Assembly (NCBI GenBank): GCA_006176705.1
Contig: QRFJ01004976.1
Coordinates: 27,206 to 91,205 of the forward strand
Source of the DNA: Cocos nucifera
Taxonomy: Eukaryota > Streptophyta > Magnoliopsida > Arecales > Arecaceae
Direction: 5' to 3'
DNA: 64,000 bases
The position numbers and the translations under genes were made by a program. The notes under the pieces were generated by a model that was not told the DNA's origin, did not search any database, and worked only from the letters and a program-made list of their open reading frames with translations. Shown piece after piece: positions 23,572-33,892 of the stretch (within the stretch, counting starts at the first letter, position 1; each line of letters opens with the position of its first letter).

Positions 23572-23699
23572 TCTCCCAAATTTTAAGGGATTCGAAGAAT
23601 GGATTGAGAGGGAAAGAATAAGAAGGATTTTAGAGAGCAGCGGGAAAAAGGTTGAGGAAGGGTAAGCTGGAATGATGAATAGGGCTTTGGAGTGATGGT

Positions 23700-23830
23700 G
23701 ACTTAAGTAAGAAATTGGGCTCCACAACCATCGAGCTAGCTCGATTTTCAATCGAGTCAGCTCGATAGCCATGCTAGCTCGATGGTACACTCAAGCCAGC
23801 TAGATCAGGCAGGTTGAGAAATTTTTTTTA
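23700..23830 (-). repeat. Palindromic GAGCTAGCTC-type repeats between pol and the env-like ORF of F
   Basis: Several copies of a near-palindromic word occur in about 100 bases: ATCGAGCTAGCTCGAT, ATCGAGTCAGCTCGAT and GCTAGCTCGATGG. The same word family appears in the LTR of E and in the J repeats. Its function is unknown. Confidence 0.7.
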
Positions 23831-23930
23831 TATTAACCAAAATTTTTTAAATTAAGATAATTAATCCATTCAATTGATGAACAAAAATGACAGAGAGACC
23901 ATCATTCATCCAATTAACGACAGCATATCC

Positions 23931-24483
23931 CTAATTCACCTCTAATTGCATTAAATTTATCTTCATCCAAGGGTTTTATAAAAATGTTTGCTAATTGATT
24001 TTTAGTTGAAACAAATTCAAGTATGATGTCATCATTTTGAACATGATCTCTAATAAAGTGATGTCTTATTTCAATATATTTTATTTTAGAGTGTTGAATG
24101 AAATTTTTGGTTAAGTTTATGGCACTTGTGTTATCACATTTTAAAGAAATTTTATTTTGATCAATGCCATAATCCTTAAGTTATTGCTTAATCCAAAAGA
24201 GTTGAGCACAGTAACTTACGGCTACAACGTACTCGATCGCGGCTGTGGATAGTGCTACCAAATTTTGCTTTTTGCTAAACCAAGAGATTTAATTTAATCT
24301 AAGAAATTGACATGTACGAGAAGTGCTTTTTCTATCAATCCTACAACCTCTATAATTAGCATCCGAAAAACCTACTAAATTTATTGAAGTTTGCTTAGAG
24401 TACCATAATCCTAAGTTTTATGTTCCAAATAAATATCTTAATATTCTTTTAACAACGATCATATGAAATTCCTTAGGATCAAA
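23931..24483 (-). pseudogene. pol: F RNase H
   Basis: Minus strand. Readable segments are NLVGFSDANYRGCRIDRKST, STAAIEYVVAVSYCAQLFW, KCDNTSAINLTKN, EIRHHFIRDHV and TKNQLANIFIKPL. These give the Asp, Glu and Asp positions of a copia RNase H. A few stops break it. It follows RT directly and precedes the spacer to the envelope-like ORF. Confidence 0.85.
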
Positions 24484-25420
24484 TTAAAATCTAGCACAAA
24501 TACAAATACTAAAGAGTATATTGGGTCTACTAGCTATTAAATATAATAGAGAATCAATTATACCTTTATAAAGTTTTTGATTGATACTCTTACCATGTTC
24601 ATCTTTATCTAATTTGCATGATGGACTCATGGGTGTGCCAATTTTCTTTGCATTCTCCATTCCAAACTTCCTTAATACTTCTTGTATATACTTGGTTTGG
24701 AAAAGAAAAATGCCTTCCTTAATTTGTTTGATTTGAAGTCCAAGAAAAAAGATTAGCTCTCCCATCATGCTCATCTCAAATTCGCCCTGCATCAACTTAG
24801 CAAATTCTTGGTAAAGATTTTCATTAGTTGAACCAAAAGTGATATCATCAACATAAATTTGAACAACTAGCAAATCTAATTTCTTTTTTTTTTTTTAAGA
24901 ATAATGTAGTGTCTACACTTTCCCTAGAAAAGTTATTATTAAGCAAAAATTTACTTAATCTGTCATACCAAGCTCTTAATGCTTGTTTTAGCCCATATAG
25001 TGCTTTATTAAGTCTAAAAATATTATTTTCAAAAAGATGATTTTTAAAACCTAGTGGTTGCTTTACATAAACTTCTTCAGCAATAAAACCATTTAGAAAC
25101 ATACTTTTTACATCCATTTGGTATAATTTGAAATCCATATAACAAGCAAAAGCAAGCAGTAATCTAATAGCTTCTAATCTGACTATAGGTACATAAGTTT
25201 CATCAAAATCTATTTCTTCTTATTGATTATATTCTTTAGCTACTAATCTAGCTTTATTTCTTATTACATTATCATTTTCATCAAATTTATTTTTGAATAC
25301 ACATCTAGTGCCAATGATAGGATAATTAGAAGGTCTATCAACTAGTGTCCATACTTTATTTCTTTTAAATTGATTTAATTTGTCTTGCATGGTAATTAAT
25401 CAATTTGGATCATTTTCTTC
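24484..25420 (-). pseudogene. pol: F reverse transcriptase (Sirevirus type)
   Basis: Minus strand. The segment 24848-25138 has YQMDVKSMFLNGFIAEEVYV, QPLGF and LYGLKQALRAWYDRLS. The segment 24484-24873 has IYVDDITFGSTNENLYQEF, with catalytic YVDD at 24844-24855, then GELIFFLGLQIKQ and YIQEVLRKFGM. A frameshift in a T-rich tract near 24885 joins the two parts. The motif style separates F from the other copia elements in the window. Confidence 0.88.
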
Positions 25421-26390
25421 TTCTTCAATTATTTTAGGTTCTATTTGATAGACAAATGCAAGATAATCATGATGTTCTCTAAAATTGGATTTAGTTCTTA
25501 CACCTTGAGATGGATCACCAATTATAAGGTCTTTAGGGTGATTATGTGCATACCTCCATTCTTTGAATAGATCTAAATATTTTTAATTCTACCTTCCTCT
25601 TGAATTTCTTCATACTCATTATTGTTTGGCTCACTTCCTTCATCATGATTTGGTTTGTCTTTCAAGCTAAGTTTTTTTACTTCTTTTTCTAAATTTCCTG
25701 CATCATCATCAAAAGCTTCTTTTTTTTCTTGATGAAAGATTGTTAGATTCATCAAAGGCAACATGTATAGATTCTTCAATAACCAAAGTACATTTGTTGA
25801 AGACTCTATATGCTTTGCTTGATGTTGAGTATCCAAGAAAGGTACCCTCATCAAATTTAGCATCAAATTTTTTAAGTTTATCTTTTTTCTTATTTAAAAT
25901 AAAATATTTACATCCAAATACATGAAAATTGTTGATATTAGATTTTCTACTTTTCCAAAGCTCATAGGAAGTTTTCTTAAGAATGGGACGTATTAAAATA
26001 TGATTCAAAATGTAGCAGGCAATATTTATGGCTTCAGTCCAAAAATATTTTGAAAGTTTTCATAAAGCATAATTCTAGCCATTTCTTTTAAAGTCCTATT
26101 CTTTCTCTCAACAACATCATTTTGTTGGGGTATTCTTGGAGCAGAGAAATTATGTTCTATTCTATTTTCATTACAAAAAAATTTTAAAATTTTAATTTTT
26201 AAATTCAGTACCATGATAACTTCTGATTTTATTATTGTTGAGTTCTTTTCATTTAAAACCTTCCTCCAAAATTTTAAAAAAGTAGAAAAAGCCTCATCTT
26301 TATGTACTAAAAATAAAACTCAAGTAAAATATGAAAAATCATCTATGATCATAAGTCCATATTTCTTTCCTCCTAGGCTTGTGGTCCTAA
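25421..26390 (-). pseudogene. pol: F integrase, C-terminal part up to the C insertion
   Basis: Minus strand. The segments ENRIEHNFSAPRIPQQN and VVERKNRTLKEMARIMLYEN (26026-26214), then SYELWKSRKSNINNFHVFGC and EGTFLGYSTSSKAYRVFN (25709-26008), mark integrase, followed by an acidic linker. The upstream GGKKYGLMIIDDFSYFTWV part ends at 26390, where element C begins. The frame continues at 53300. Confidence 0.87.
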
Positions 26391-28804
26391 TGTTGAAAAA
26401 TGTATCATAAAACCAATCATTTAGGTTGTAGATGGTTAAGCTAAACATAATTTGTACTTGAATTTTAATTGAATAAAATTCTTATTTTGGTAATTTCATC
26501 ACTTTGTGTATCTTTCTATAATGAACTCTCTGTGATGAAGTCCTTAGGACTTTTTAGACTCGACAAAGGAGGATTTATCATTTAGTTCTTAAATTGATCA
26601 CGACCAAATGATTCATTGTTACCTAAGACAACAACGTTAATCAAGAGTTGATCATTGTGTGCCATAAGTATTGGTTGTCCTCTTAAGCAAGAAGCATAGT
26701 GATGCCGTTATGGCATGCAGGTGAAATGTAGGGATACATTTTACTGATCATGATCCAACTGTGGAGCTCTCTTCTACCAAGATTGCTCATGAAGGATATG
26801 GGTATATGTATCCCTTAGACTTGAGATCACCATGGTGACTTGCAAGCAACTCACTGTACTTAGGTATCGGACTATCTGAATTTCTAATTCATTGATAGAA
26901 GGCTACTGGGTGTAGTCAAGTACTTGGCTTATCGGCGCATGAGTCAAGATTGGATTAACCCCTCCAAGTGTTGGAGTAAGTGCATTGCTATATTTTAATT
27001 TAGCAAATCCTCGACTGGGATAGTCTATATGATGGATGCTGAATTTTAAAATACAATGTGCATGAATTTTTAGCATTGGCAGTTAACTCTAGATCATCCT
27101 ATGAGTATCGTGGTCAAGGGGATGAATTATATAGTAATCATATGCCACAAGTTCATCGATGCTGCGTTGTGACTATTCGATCTATTCAAATGTCGGGTAC
27201 CATTGCTAGATGGTCATATTGATTGGTACAGAAAATTAGTTCCTATGCTACGGGCTTAGGATTTGAACTTATGGGATCACACACAATAGGTGTTTTCTAC
27301 CTAATCTGATGGCTAATCATGACTGGATGTCCCATTGAATTAGAACTTAGTTATTATTGGAAAATTAATTAGCAATTAGATCACTGATTAGCTCAATTTA
27401 GTTGAGTGATAAGGAATTGATCAAGTTAAATTAAATTTGGTTCAATTAATTTTGACCTGATTAGATTATGTGATGATCTAATCGCTATGGGAGATTCAAT
27501 CCTGAGAAGATTAGGGGATGGACCTAATTAATTTTTAATTTGATTAAAAGTTTATTAGTTTGGGTTAAGCCTAATTTGATTAGATCTAACCTGATCTAGT
27601 TGGGTTCAGATAAATTAATTTGGATGAAACCAATTTGGACCAAGTCAAATGGTTTTTGATTTTTGAATCAAATCTTCCTACGCCATGGTACTTTGACCTG
27701 TTCTTTTCTCCATGCACATTGTGAATGTGCATGGGATTTCTCGATGCGAGAAGAGAATTTACACCCTCCATCTTTCTACTTTTGACCTAGTCCAAGGGTT
27801 GGATCAGTTCAAACTAAGTTGAATTTTGAATTCAACTTGGTTGGTTAGAAGTTCAAAACTCCTAACTCCTTGTGCCTTATCCACTTCCTATGCCATTCTC
27901 CTTTTGTCACACATTTTTATGTAATTTCCCAGAGAGAAGCACATAGAAGGAGAGTCCTTCTGCGTGCTTCTCATCTTGTGGGTGCACTAATGGGATAAGA
28001 AGCATTTGAATTCAAGTTAAGAGGTTGAAACCTCCTAACCTCAAATCCTTATCCTACCATCTTAGGTCACCCATTTTAAAATGGAATTTTTTTATGGGCG
28101 TGAATTTAGATGTGTGAGAAATCTGAGAGGGGTATGCCTGAGGAAGAGAGAGTTTTCATGAGGGATTTCTATGAGATAGAAATCAAAAAGGGGCAATCTC
28201 TTTTTGGCATGAGATTTTTCGAAGAGAGGTCAAGATCCTTATGGGTGAGTTCAGAATCCTAGAGTTGGGACTCTAGGTTTAGGGTGGAGAGATTGAGTAC
28301 TGTGAGTGCTAGATCTTTACTGATTTTTCATCACCACCTCGTCAACCTCCACAGATCATTTTATGACCTTTTGAAGCATCCAGGAGATTTAGAAGCAGGC
28401 CATTGATCAAATTGACAGAGATTGATTGTCGAAGGCTTTGGTGAGGAGCTAGCACTCCAGAGGGGCTGATCAGGACTAGGGGCTCTATGTGGACTCACCA
28501 TAGAGGCCAGACATATATGCGACTATAGCATGATGGAAGAGCATCTTCTGGTGGATTTGGATTGCGGAGTTCATCTCCCGCATATAGGTACTATTTTTTG
28601 AACATAGATCGATTAGCAAATGTGATTTACTAATCGAATGCATTTTATTTTTTTGATTCATATTAACATGTCAAAGATTCTGAGTAGGGTTTTATGATTA
28701 GATCACAGCATGCGTAGAATTAATATAGATTAATTTTTCTTTCGTGCTATATATTTTGAAAAAAATTTGAATAGCAAGCTCACAACCTTGCTAGATTTTC
28801 TTTA
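26391..28804 (+). repeat. 5' LTR of C
   Basis: From TGTTGAAAAATG to TTTTCTTTA (about 2.41 kb), followed by the PBS. It pairs with 51296-53299. The partner lacks the bases corresponding to 27730-28146. The conserved block GTGGACTCACCATAGAGG lies at 28490-28507. Confidence 0.9.
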
Positions 28805-28806
28805 AA

Positions 28807-28822
28807 TTGTATCAGAGCTAGG
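28807..28822 (+). other. Primer-binding site of C
   Basis: TTGTATCAGAGCTAGG follows the 5' LTR and differs from the initiator-Met PBS by one base in the first twelve. It fixes the plus orientation. Confidence 0.85.
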
Positions 28823-29116
28823 TTGCTCGACATGCTTAATATGTAAATTAGAAAGATTTAATGTATAACACAATGATCGCACAAAGTATAGGTTGTCCTA
28901 CTATAAGGTTTATTCTTACACTGGAGAGGTTGTCCTGGTAAGTTGCGATCTATAACTTTGATCATAAAAATTTTAGATATGATCTAATAAAATTTTATGA
29001 TATATTTTGAATTGATTTTAATCTAAATTTTATTATGAATTTATGTTTAGATTAGATCTAAATATTTCATGATTTTTATGTAATGTACATAGGTTTAGAT
29101 TAAATCTGAATAGAAT
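28823..29116 (+). other. Leader of C, first part
   Basis: Non-coding, colinear with the leaders of A and B. It carries one decayed copy of the stem-loop module near 28870-28950 (AGGTTGTCCT words in plus sense). It ends at CTTGTGAA (29117-29124), where insert J begins. Confidence 0.6.
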
Positions 29117-29124
29117 CTTGTGAA

Positions 29125-29177
29125 GGTTTTGTTCGTTGGTCGAGCCGACTGTCTCAGGAATCAAGTCATCTCGACCA
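29125..29177 (+). repeat. Insert J, left fragment
   Basis: These 53 bases do not belong to C's leader. They contain GTCGAGCCGACTGTCTCAGG, which resembles the 104-bp repeat unit at 43126-43440. They lie between the direct repeat CTTGTGAA and the LTR of E, and end in GACCA, the left TSD of E. Confidence 0.55.
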
Positions 29178-29835
29178 TGTTAGGATTTATGGTGCTCCCA
29201 AGCCTTGGAAGGCCATAGGAGGAGTCAGGATATTGGCTCCAGGAGTCTAGGATGGATGTGAGTCCTAGGACTAGGATAGGAGTTGTCCTAGGTGAAGACA
29301 GCGTGCAACCCTGCATAGGACTTGAGGTTCAGATGTGAGGACCTTGAGAGGCTTGGTAGGTGCTCCAGAGATCTGAGACATAAGGTGGAGCAAAGGACCA
29401 AAGCCAAGGAGAAGAATTAACCAAGATAAAGAGCTCACACATAGGAGAGCTAGCTCCAATATGCAGCCAACTCAGGCTAAGATTGAGCCGACTCGGGCTG
29501 AGATCAAGCCGGCTCGGGGCACAACCGAGCTAGCTATCTTAGGTAGATAGAAGATGATGTTTCGATGTTACGCAGTCGAGTCAGCTCGGCTTCTAAGTGA
29601 GCTAGCTTGATGGGTGGCATATGGAACATATAGAGTTTTCTGTTTGGTTTTGGATTAGGTTTAATCCAAAGGTCTTAAGGCCTGGTCCAATAAGATCTTA
29701 AAGGGGCTAACTCATGTATGGATCAGGTTCAAATTCAGGGGATGAGAGCATGTGAGACATATATACATATGCTTGGTGAGTGCTTCCATATATTGGGTTA
29801 GCTAGGAGAGTTTTTGGTCGGGCCTAATAGCTATG

Positions 29836-29843
29836 TATAAATA
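29836..29843 (+). promoter_or_regulatory. TATA box in the 5' LTR of E
   Basis: TATAAATA within TATGTATAAATACATAGG, followed about 50 bases later by a pyrimidine-rich tract. The second LTR has TATAAGTA at 42788-42795. The position fits an LTR core promoter on the plus strand. Confidence 0.6.
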
Positions 29844-30073
29844 CATAGGATGTATTAGGATTTTCATTGATGCAGGCAATATAGATCTTTTCTCCCTCAA
29901 TCTCTTTTCTCTCTTTTCTCTAGAGTTACCGTCCTAAGGGGGGTGCCTCCCTCAAGCCCAAGGAGGGAAGCACCCCATCACAGATCTAGATTGGTAAATT
30001 GATGGTTTGCTGCCCTTAGAGAATGTCAAAGGTCTCCTCAGATCCATGCTAAAGATCAGGGGCTTTCGCAACA

Positions 30074-30134
30074 TGGTATCAAAGCTAGGTGATGCCATGG
30101 TGATGCACCATTATTTGGTATCAGAGTGATACCA
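30074..30134 (+). other. Two PBS-like sequences inside the LTR end of E, one a palindrome
   Basis: TGGTATCAAAGCTAGG at 30074-30089 and TGGTATCAGAGTGATACCA at 30116-30134 both resemble the initiator-Met PBS. The second is a perfect 8-bp inverted repeat around GAG. Both recur in the second LTR (43024-43035 and 43066-43084), so they belong to the LTR and not to the leader. Confidence 0.75.
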
Positions 30135-30146
30135 GGAACTAACACT

Positions 30147-30159
30147 TGGTATCAGAGCC
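30147..30159 (+). other. Primer-binding site of E
   Basis: TGGTATCAGAGCC, a perfect initiator-Met tRNA complement, begins two bases after the LTR end (CTAACA, CT, then the site). It is absent after the second LTR, as expected for the functional PBS. Confidence 0.85.
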
Positions 30160-31214
30160 TGATGGAGCATGGAAGCAAAGAAAAAATCATACAGGAAGAA
30201 ATTAGAAATCTACGCAAGAATTCTATGGTATGTCTTATATCTATCTTTGTTATTGCCGTGGTTTGGCCAACCAAGAGTAGCGGATTGAAGGTGGAGGTTG
30301 AGAGGATTTACGAAAAGGATTTTTTTAGGGTGGAAGGTTTGGGTGCATGATTTTCTGATCGATCTTGGTTGGAGAGACTGGGGTGTATGATGGGTGATGG
30401 GGTTCTCTAGGAAGATGGGCAGTATGGGGCTATTTGGCGGATGAAGAGAGGTTTTCCAAGGGATAATGGTCGAAGAAAAGCTGAAGAAGCGACTATACAT
30501 TCTTTAGTTGCAGGAAAGCTGTAAGAAGTAGTTGGGAATGCATTCAGCGGTTTGATCAAAGCATGGATTTGTGAAGCCTTGGAGGTGATGGAGATGGATG
30601 ATCAATGGTGATGCAGCAGGTTAGGACTGGATGGCTGATCTTGCATCAGATTTCTTCTATAGGAGCACCAGGGAGAGTTATAGTTTAGGTGGAGGATGGT
30701 TTGTGTACAATAAGAGAGGACTCGAATACCTATGAGGAGGCAGTGTTTTGATGAGGCAGAAAGTAATAGAGTGCTACAGTAGTACTTTCCTGGAGACATG
30801 GGGCTAAGAAAGGCTCAATAGTGCAGCAACCAAGGAAGGTATCTTAGTGGATAGTGTTAAGAGGTATCTCAGAGAGACCAGGAGTAGGTCTTAGAGAGAG
30901 CCATGGAGTCTCAGGAGTCTCAGAATGAGATAGGTGGGTCTGAGCCTAGGGTAGGGTTTGAGCTGTAGTTCTTCTGGATGCAACTGAAGTGATGGCTGGT
31001 GTAGGGGCAGAAGAGGAGAAGTGCTAAGGTAAAATTCCCTAAGGATCAGTCACTGGATTCAGAAGAGTTGGATGAGCTCTTGGATTTCGGAGGTACCCAT
31101 GGGTTGTGAAGGTATCTGAGATGGCTTTGGATAGGTCTATAGAGTGTAGAGGATTTGAAGGGGTAGCAACGGTGTTCGAGATACAGCAGTAGGCCTAGCA
31201 GTGCAGCGTTGGAT
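30160..31214 (+). other. Internal region of E, left of D
   Basis: About 1.05 kb with only short ORFs and no recognisable domain. The longest plus ORF (30126-30350) begins in the LTR and crosses the PBS, so it is not a likely gene. The composition is purine-rich on the plus strand. It ends at GTTTG (31215-31219), the left TSD of D. Confidence 0.6.
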
Positions 31215-31219
31215 GTTTG

Positions 31220-33497
31220 TGAAGGAAAAATCCTGATTTCTCAAACCAGGTTCGTTCAGATTTGATCAGATCAAGAGATATATTTCAAAATTTTTTTTCT
31301 TTAATCCTAATCAGATCTAAGATATTTTAGATCTGATTATTATTATTTTAGAAATAAAATAAAATCTAGATAAATTAAATCAAATTAAATTTACCTTGAT
31401 ATGGATAATCCTATTACCTGTTGATGATCCTGTATGCAGCGGAACTTTCAGGATCTAGCCATGCAAGTGCCTGGCCTCTACCGGTATCCACTCGAGCTGG
31501 ATCTGGAGATCCTCTTCTTCTCTATCATGTCTCCAAAAATTACGTCTGGATCTGATTTGGAGGATCTTCAAAACTCCTTTTGAAGATCAGCGGTCGTCAT
31601 TTGCAACAACACAGCCTTCTAGCTTTCACTCGCCTTTCTCTTGTCTGGATCACACCAACCAAGCTCCAAGACTCTTTTGGATGTGGAGAGGAGAGGGAGA
31701 AGGTGGGTTTGGCATGGAGGAAGAGGGGAGAGGCAGCCTTGGGCATGGGAAATTGTGATTTAGATCTATCTTTGAGTTGGGCGCAGGGTCTTATTTATAG
31801 ACTAAGCGTGATCCAACTCCTCTTCTTCCCAATCAATCATAACTCTTTATGAAATCAGATCTAAATCTAATTGGTGGAAATAGAGTCCCCTGAATTTCTC
31901 CTTAGAGGGCGCCTAAGATCAGTCAAAGTTGGTTCTTAGGAGAACTCTAATTAGAATCCAAAAAAGAGATGGAGTCCCTGTCCAATAGGGACTCCTGGGC
32001 GCCTCCAGCTTGGGCACACGCCAAGGGTGGCATGCGCCCTCTTCCTTGCCAGGTTCTAGTAGGGGGACAGGCCCCCACCAGCTCTCCAATAGGTGTGTGA
32101 CACGTGGATAAAAGTCAAAGTATCAATGGTCAACATTTGACCAGTCAAAGGTAGACTTTTGACCAAAGTCAAAGAACAAGAAACGACAGGTGACCAAAAA
32201 TGGTAGGTAATGTCTTACAAAATAAGACAACCTTTTCTGACTTGGACAACCTTCAGTCAGACCATATGAAGGCCTCTGATTGAGCACAAACTCCTTTGGC
32301 TCAGTCAGGACAACTTATTTGTGATAGCAAAAGAAGAACGTTACGTTCAATCGAGTGCTAGCATGATTTCCTTGAACCTAATTGAATCTCATTCAGATCA
32401 ATTGAACTAGATCAATTCAATTGATGATCACCAGATTCAAACCCTTATTTGTGTGACCCAGTTAGGTTCAGTTCTATATGGTAATGGGATATGTCATGAT
32501 CTCTATCATCGACATCATTAAAACTCCTTTTGATGGACCAGAATCTTCTGATTCGAACAGCTAGAATGATCGGTCATCTAAATCATTCTAATTGCTCCCA
32601 AAATCCACCAGTGACACCTAGCAGTATATGGTGGCAACCCATCAGAGCTGAATGCGAACCTCTTGGTTCAGCTACCTGTGTGATTAAGTTCTTCTATCTT
32701 GAGCCCCGATCAAATTAGGGTTAAGGTGAACTCGTCAAACCCTATTCTCTATCATATGATGTAATCATTCGATTTCAAGTCCGATGTGAAAATCTAAATA
32801 GAAACTCTTTCTATTATTTCACTCTGCCATGGCCATGGACTTCTGAACTTGATTCTCATGATCATCATAGGGTTGCTCCTCTACCACCGAGGTAGATAGA
32901 TTCCATCTTGATACTATCCAGTTCCTACAATGAACATGCTATAGCCAACATACACCTCAGGATTCCATATGGCTAGGAGATCGAGTAATGGTGTAGTCAA
33001 ACTATAACACCCTTAAGGTGAACTACCGATACACCTCAGATCAAAGAACCAGACACACCACTACAGCATCGAGTCAGTCATTGACGAGAAGGTAGACTTC
33101 CTAATGACTACTCGAGGTGGTCACGCTCAATGCCCTCGTTCTCTAACGAGTACCTGTACTCTTGCTCCAGTGTCTCCACACCATAGACTCAAGACTCATC
33201 TACTAAAGAGAAGCGATTGTACACCAACCTTCCGGATCAATCACCATCCTCGTGATGATCCTATGGTTGGGAGCATTTTATGAGTTAATAATGATTATTC
33301 ATGTCTTAAATTTTCAACTCTTGAAAATATGAATTATCATTACCATTAACTCAAAAGGATGTATCATAGATACTAAATACACATATGTGATAGAAAATAA
33401 TCTATTTTATTGATTATAGTCAAAATTATAATTTTGCCCCTAAAAGTGTATTACAAGTGTCAGCCAATTCTGGCTTCTAGGGCACATATATCTAACA
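31220..33497 (-). repeat. 3' LTR of D
   Basis: From TGAAGGAAAAATCC to TATCTAACA on the plus strand (2278 bp), next to the PPT. It pairs with 39328-41623 and with the 5' LTR of G (56375-58654). The conserved block lies at 31457-31497. The ORFs in it (31580-31852, 32530-32718) are chance. Confidence 0.93.
31792..31799 (-). promoter_or_regulatory. TATA box in the 3' LTR of D
   Basis: The minus strand reads CTATAAATAAG here. The same word is found at 39918-39925 in the other LTR and at 58087-58094 (plus) in G, at the same relative place. It is the likely LTR core promoter. Confidence 0.65.
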
Positions 33498-33508
33498 ATC
33501 TCCCACTT
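33498..33508 (-). other. Polypurine tract of D
   Basis: The minus strand reads AAGTGGGAGAT immediately before the LTR start TGTTAGATATATG. Position and composition fit a copia PPT. Confidence 0.85.
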
Positions 33509-33571
33509 GTCCTAAAGTCAATTGGCTACAAGTCTAAGTCCCATCTTCTCAAGGTGGGCTTCAATCTTCTG

Positions 33572-33892
33572 CTAGCCCAACGGCTTTGTAAGTTGGTCTG
33601 CCACATTATTTGTGGAGTTGACTCTCTTGACCTCGACATAACCCTTCTCGAGGTAATCGCGGATTAGGTGGTATCGCCGCTCAATGTGCTTGAATTTTTG
33701 ATGAGACCTCGGCTCCTTAGCAAGGGCTATGGCGCCATTGTTGTCGCAGTATAGAGGAATGGCATCTGATGGCATTACTCTAATTTCTGCAGCAAACTTT
33801 TTATACCAGAATGCTTCCTTCGTAGCCTCTGATGCAGCGATATATTCTGCTTCCATGGTGGAATCTGCTATCACTGTTTGCTTGAAACTCTT
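33572..33892 (-). pseudogene. pol: D RNase H, C-terminal two thirds
   Basis: Minus strand, open for about 100 codons. STMEAEYIAASEATKEAFWY carries the catalytic Glu, YCDNNGAIALAKEPRSH the Asp, then FKHIERRYHLIRDYLEKG and NVADQLTKPLG, the standard C-terminus of copia RNase H. A single TGA at 33893-33895 (Trp position, VSxKSFKQ) separates it from the upstream open frame, which holds the first Asp in GYTDSDF. Confidence 0.92.

Larger units (their letters stand above)
29178..30144 (+). repeat. 5' LTR of E
   Basis: 967 bp from TGTTAGGATTT to CTAACA. It contains repeated words of the GAGCCGACTCGG / GAGCTAGC type near 29448-29610, a TATA box at 29836-29843 and, close to its 3' end, two PBS-like sequences. 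The boundary at 30144 (not 30073) is supported by the matching end of the second LTR and by the TSD. Confidence 0.88.

Noticed and set aside
23572..23790. N-terminal extension of the env-like ORF to 23790
   Set aside because: These codons run through the palindromic spacer repeats. The basic MAPKS start at 23571 matches the family's usual start.
30074..30085. LTR of E ending at 30073 with PBS at 30074
   Set aside because: The PBS-like sequence and about 60 more bases are also present after the same point in the second LTR. Placing the end at 30144 gives CTAACA ends, a perfect PBS and a matching TSD.
30126..30350. Small gene after the PBS of E
   Set aside because: The frame begins inside the LTR, crosses the PBS and shows no domain or similarity that I can name.
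31580..31852. 90-codon ORF
   Set aside because: It lies within D's LTR, antisense to the element, and is disrupted in the partner LTR.
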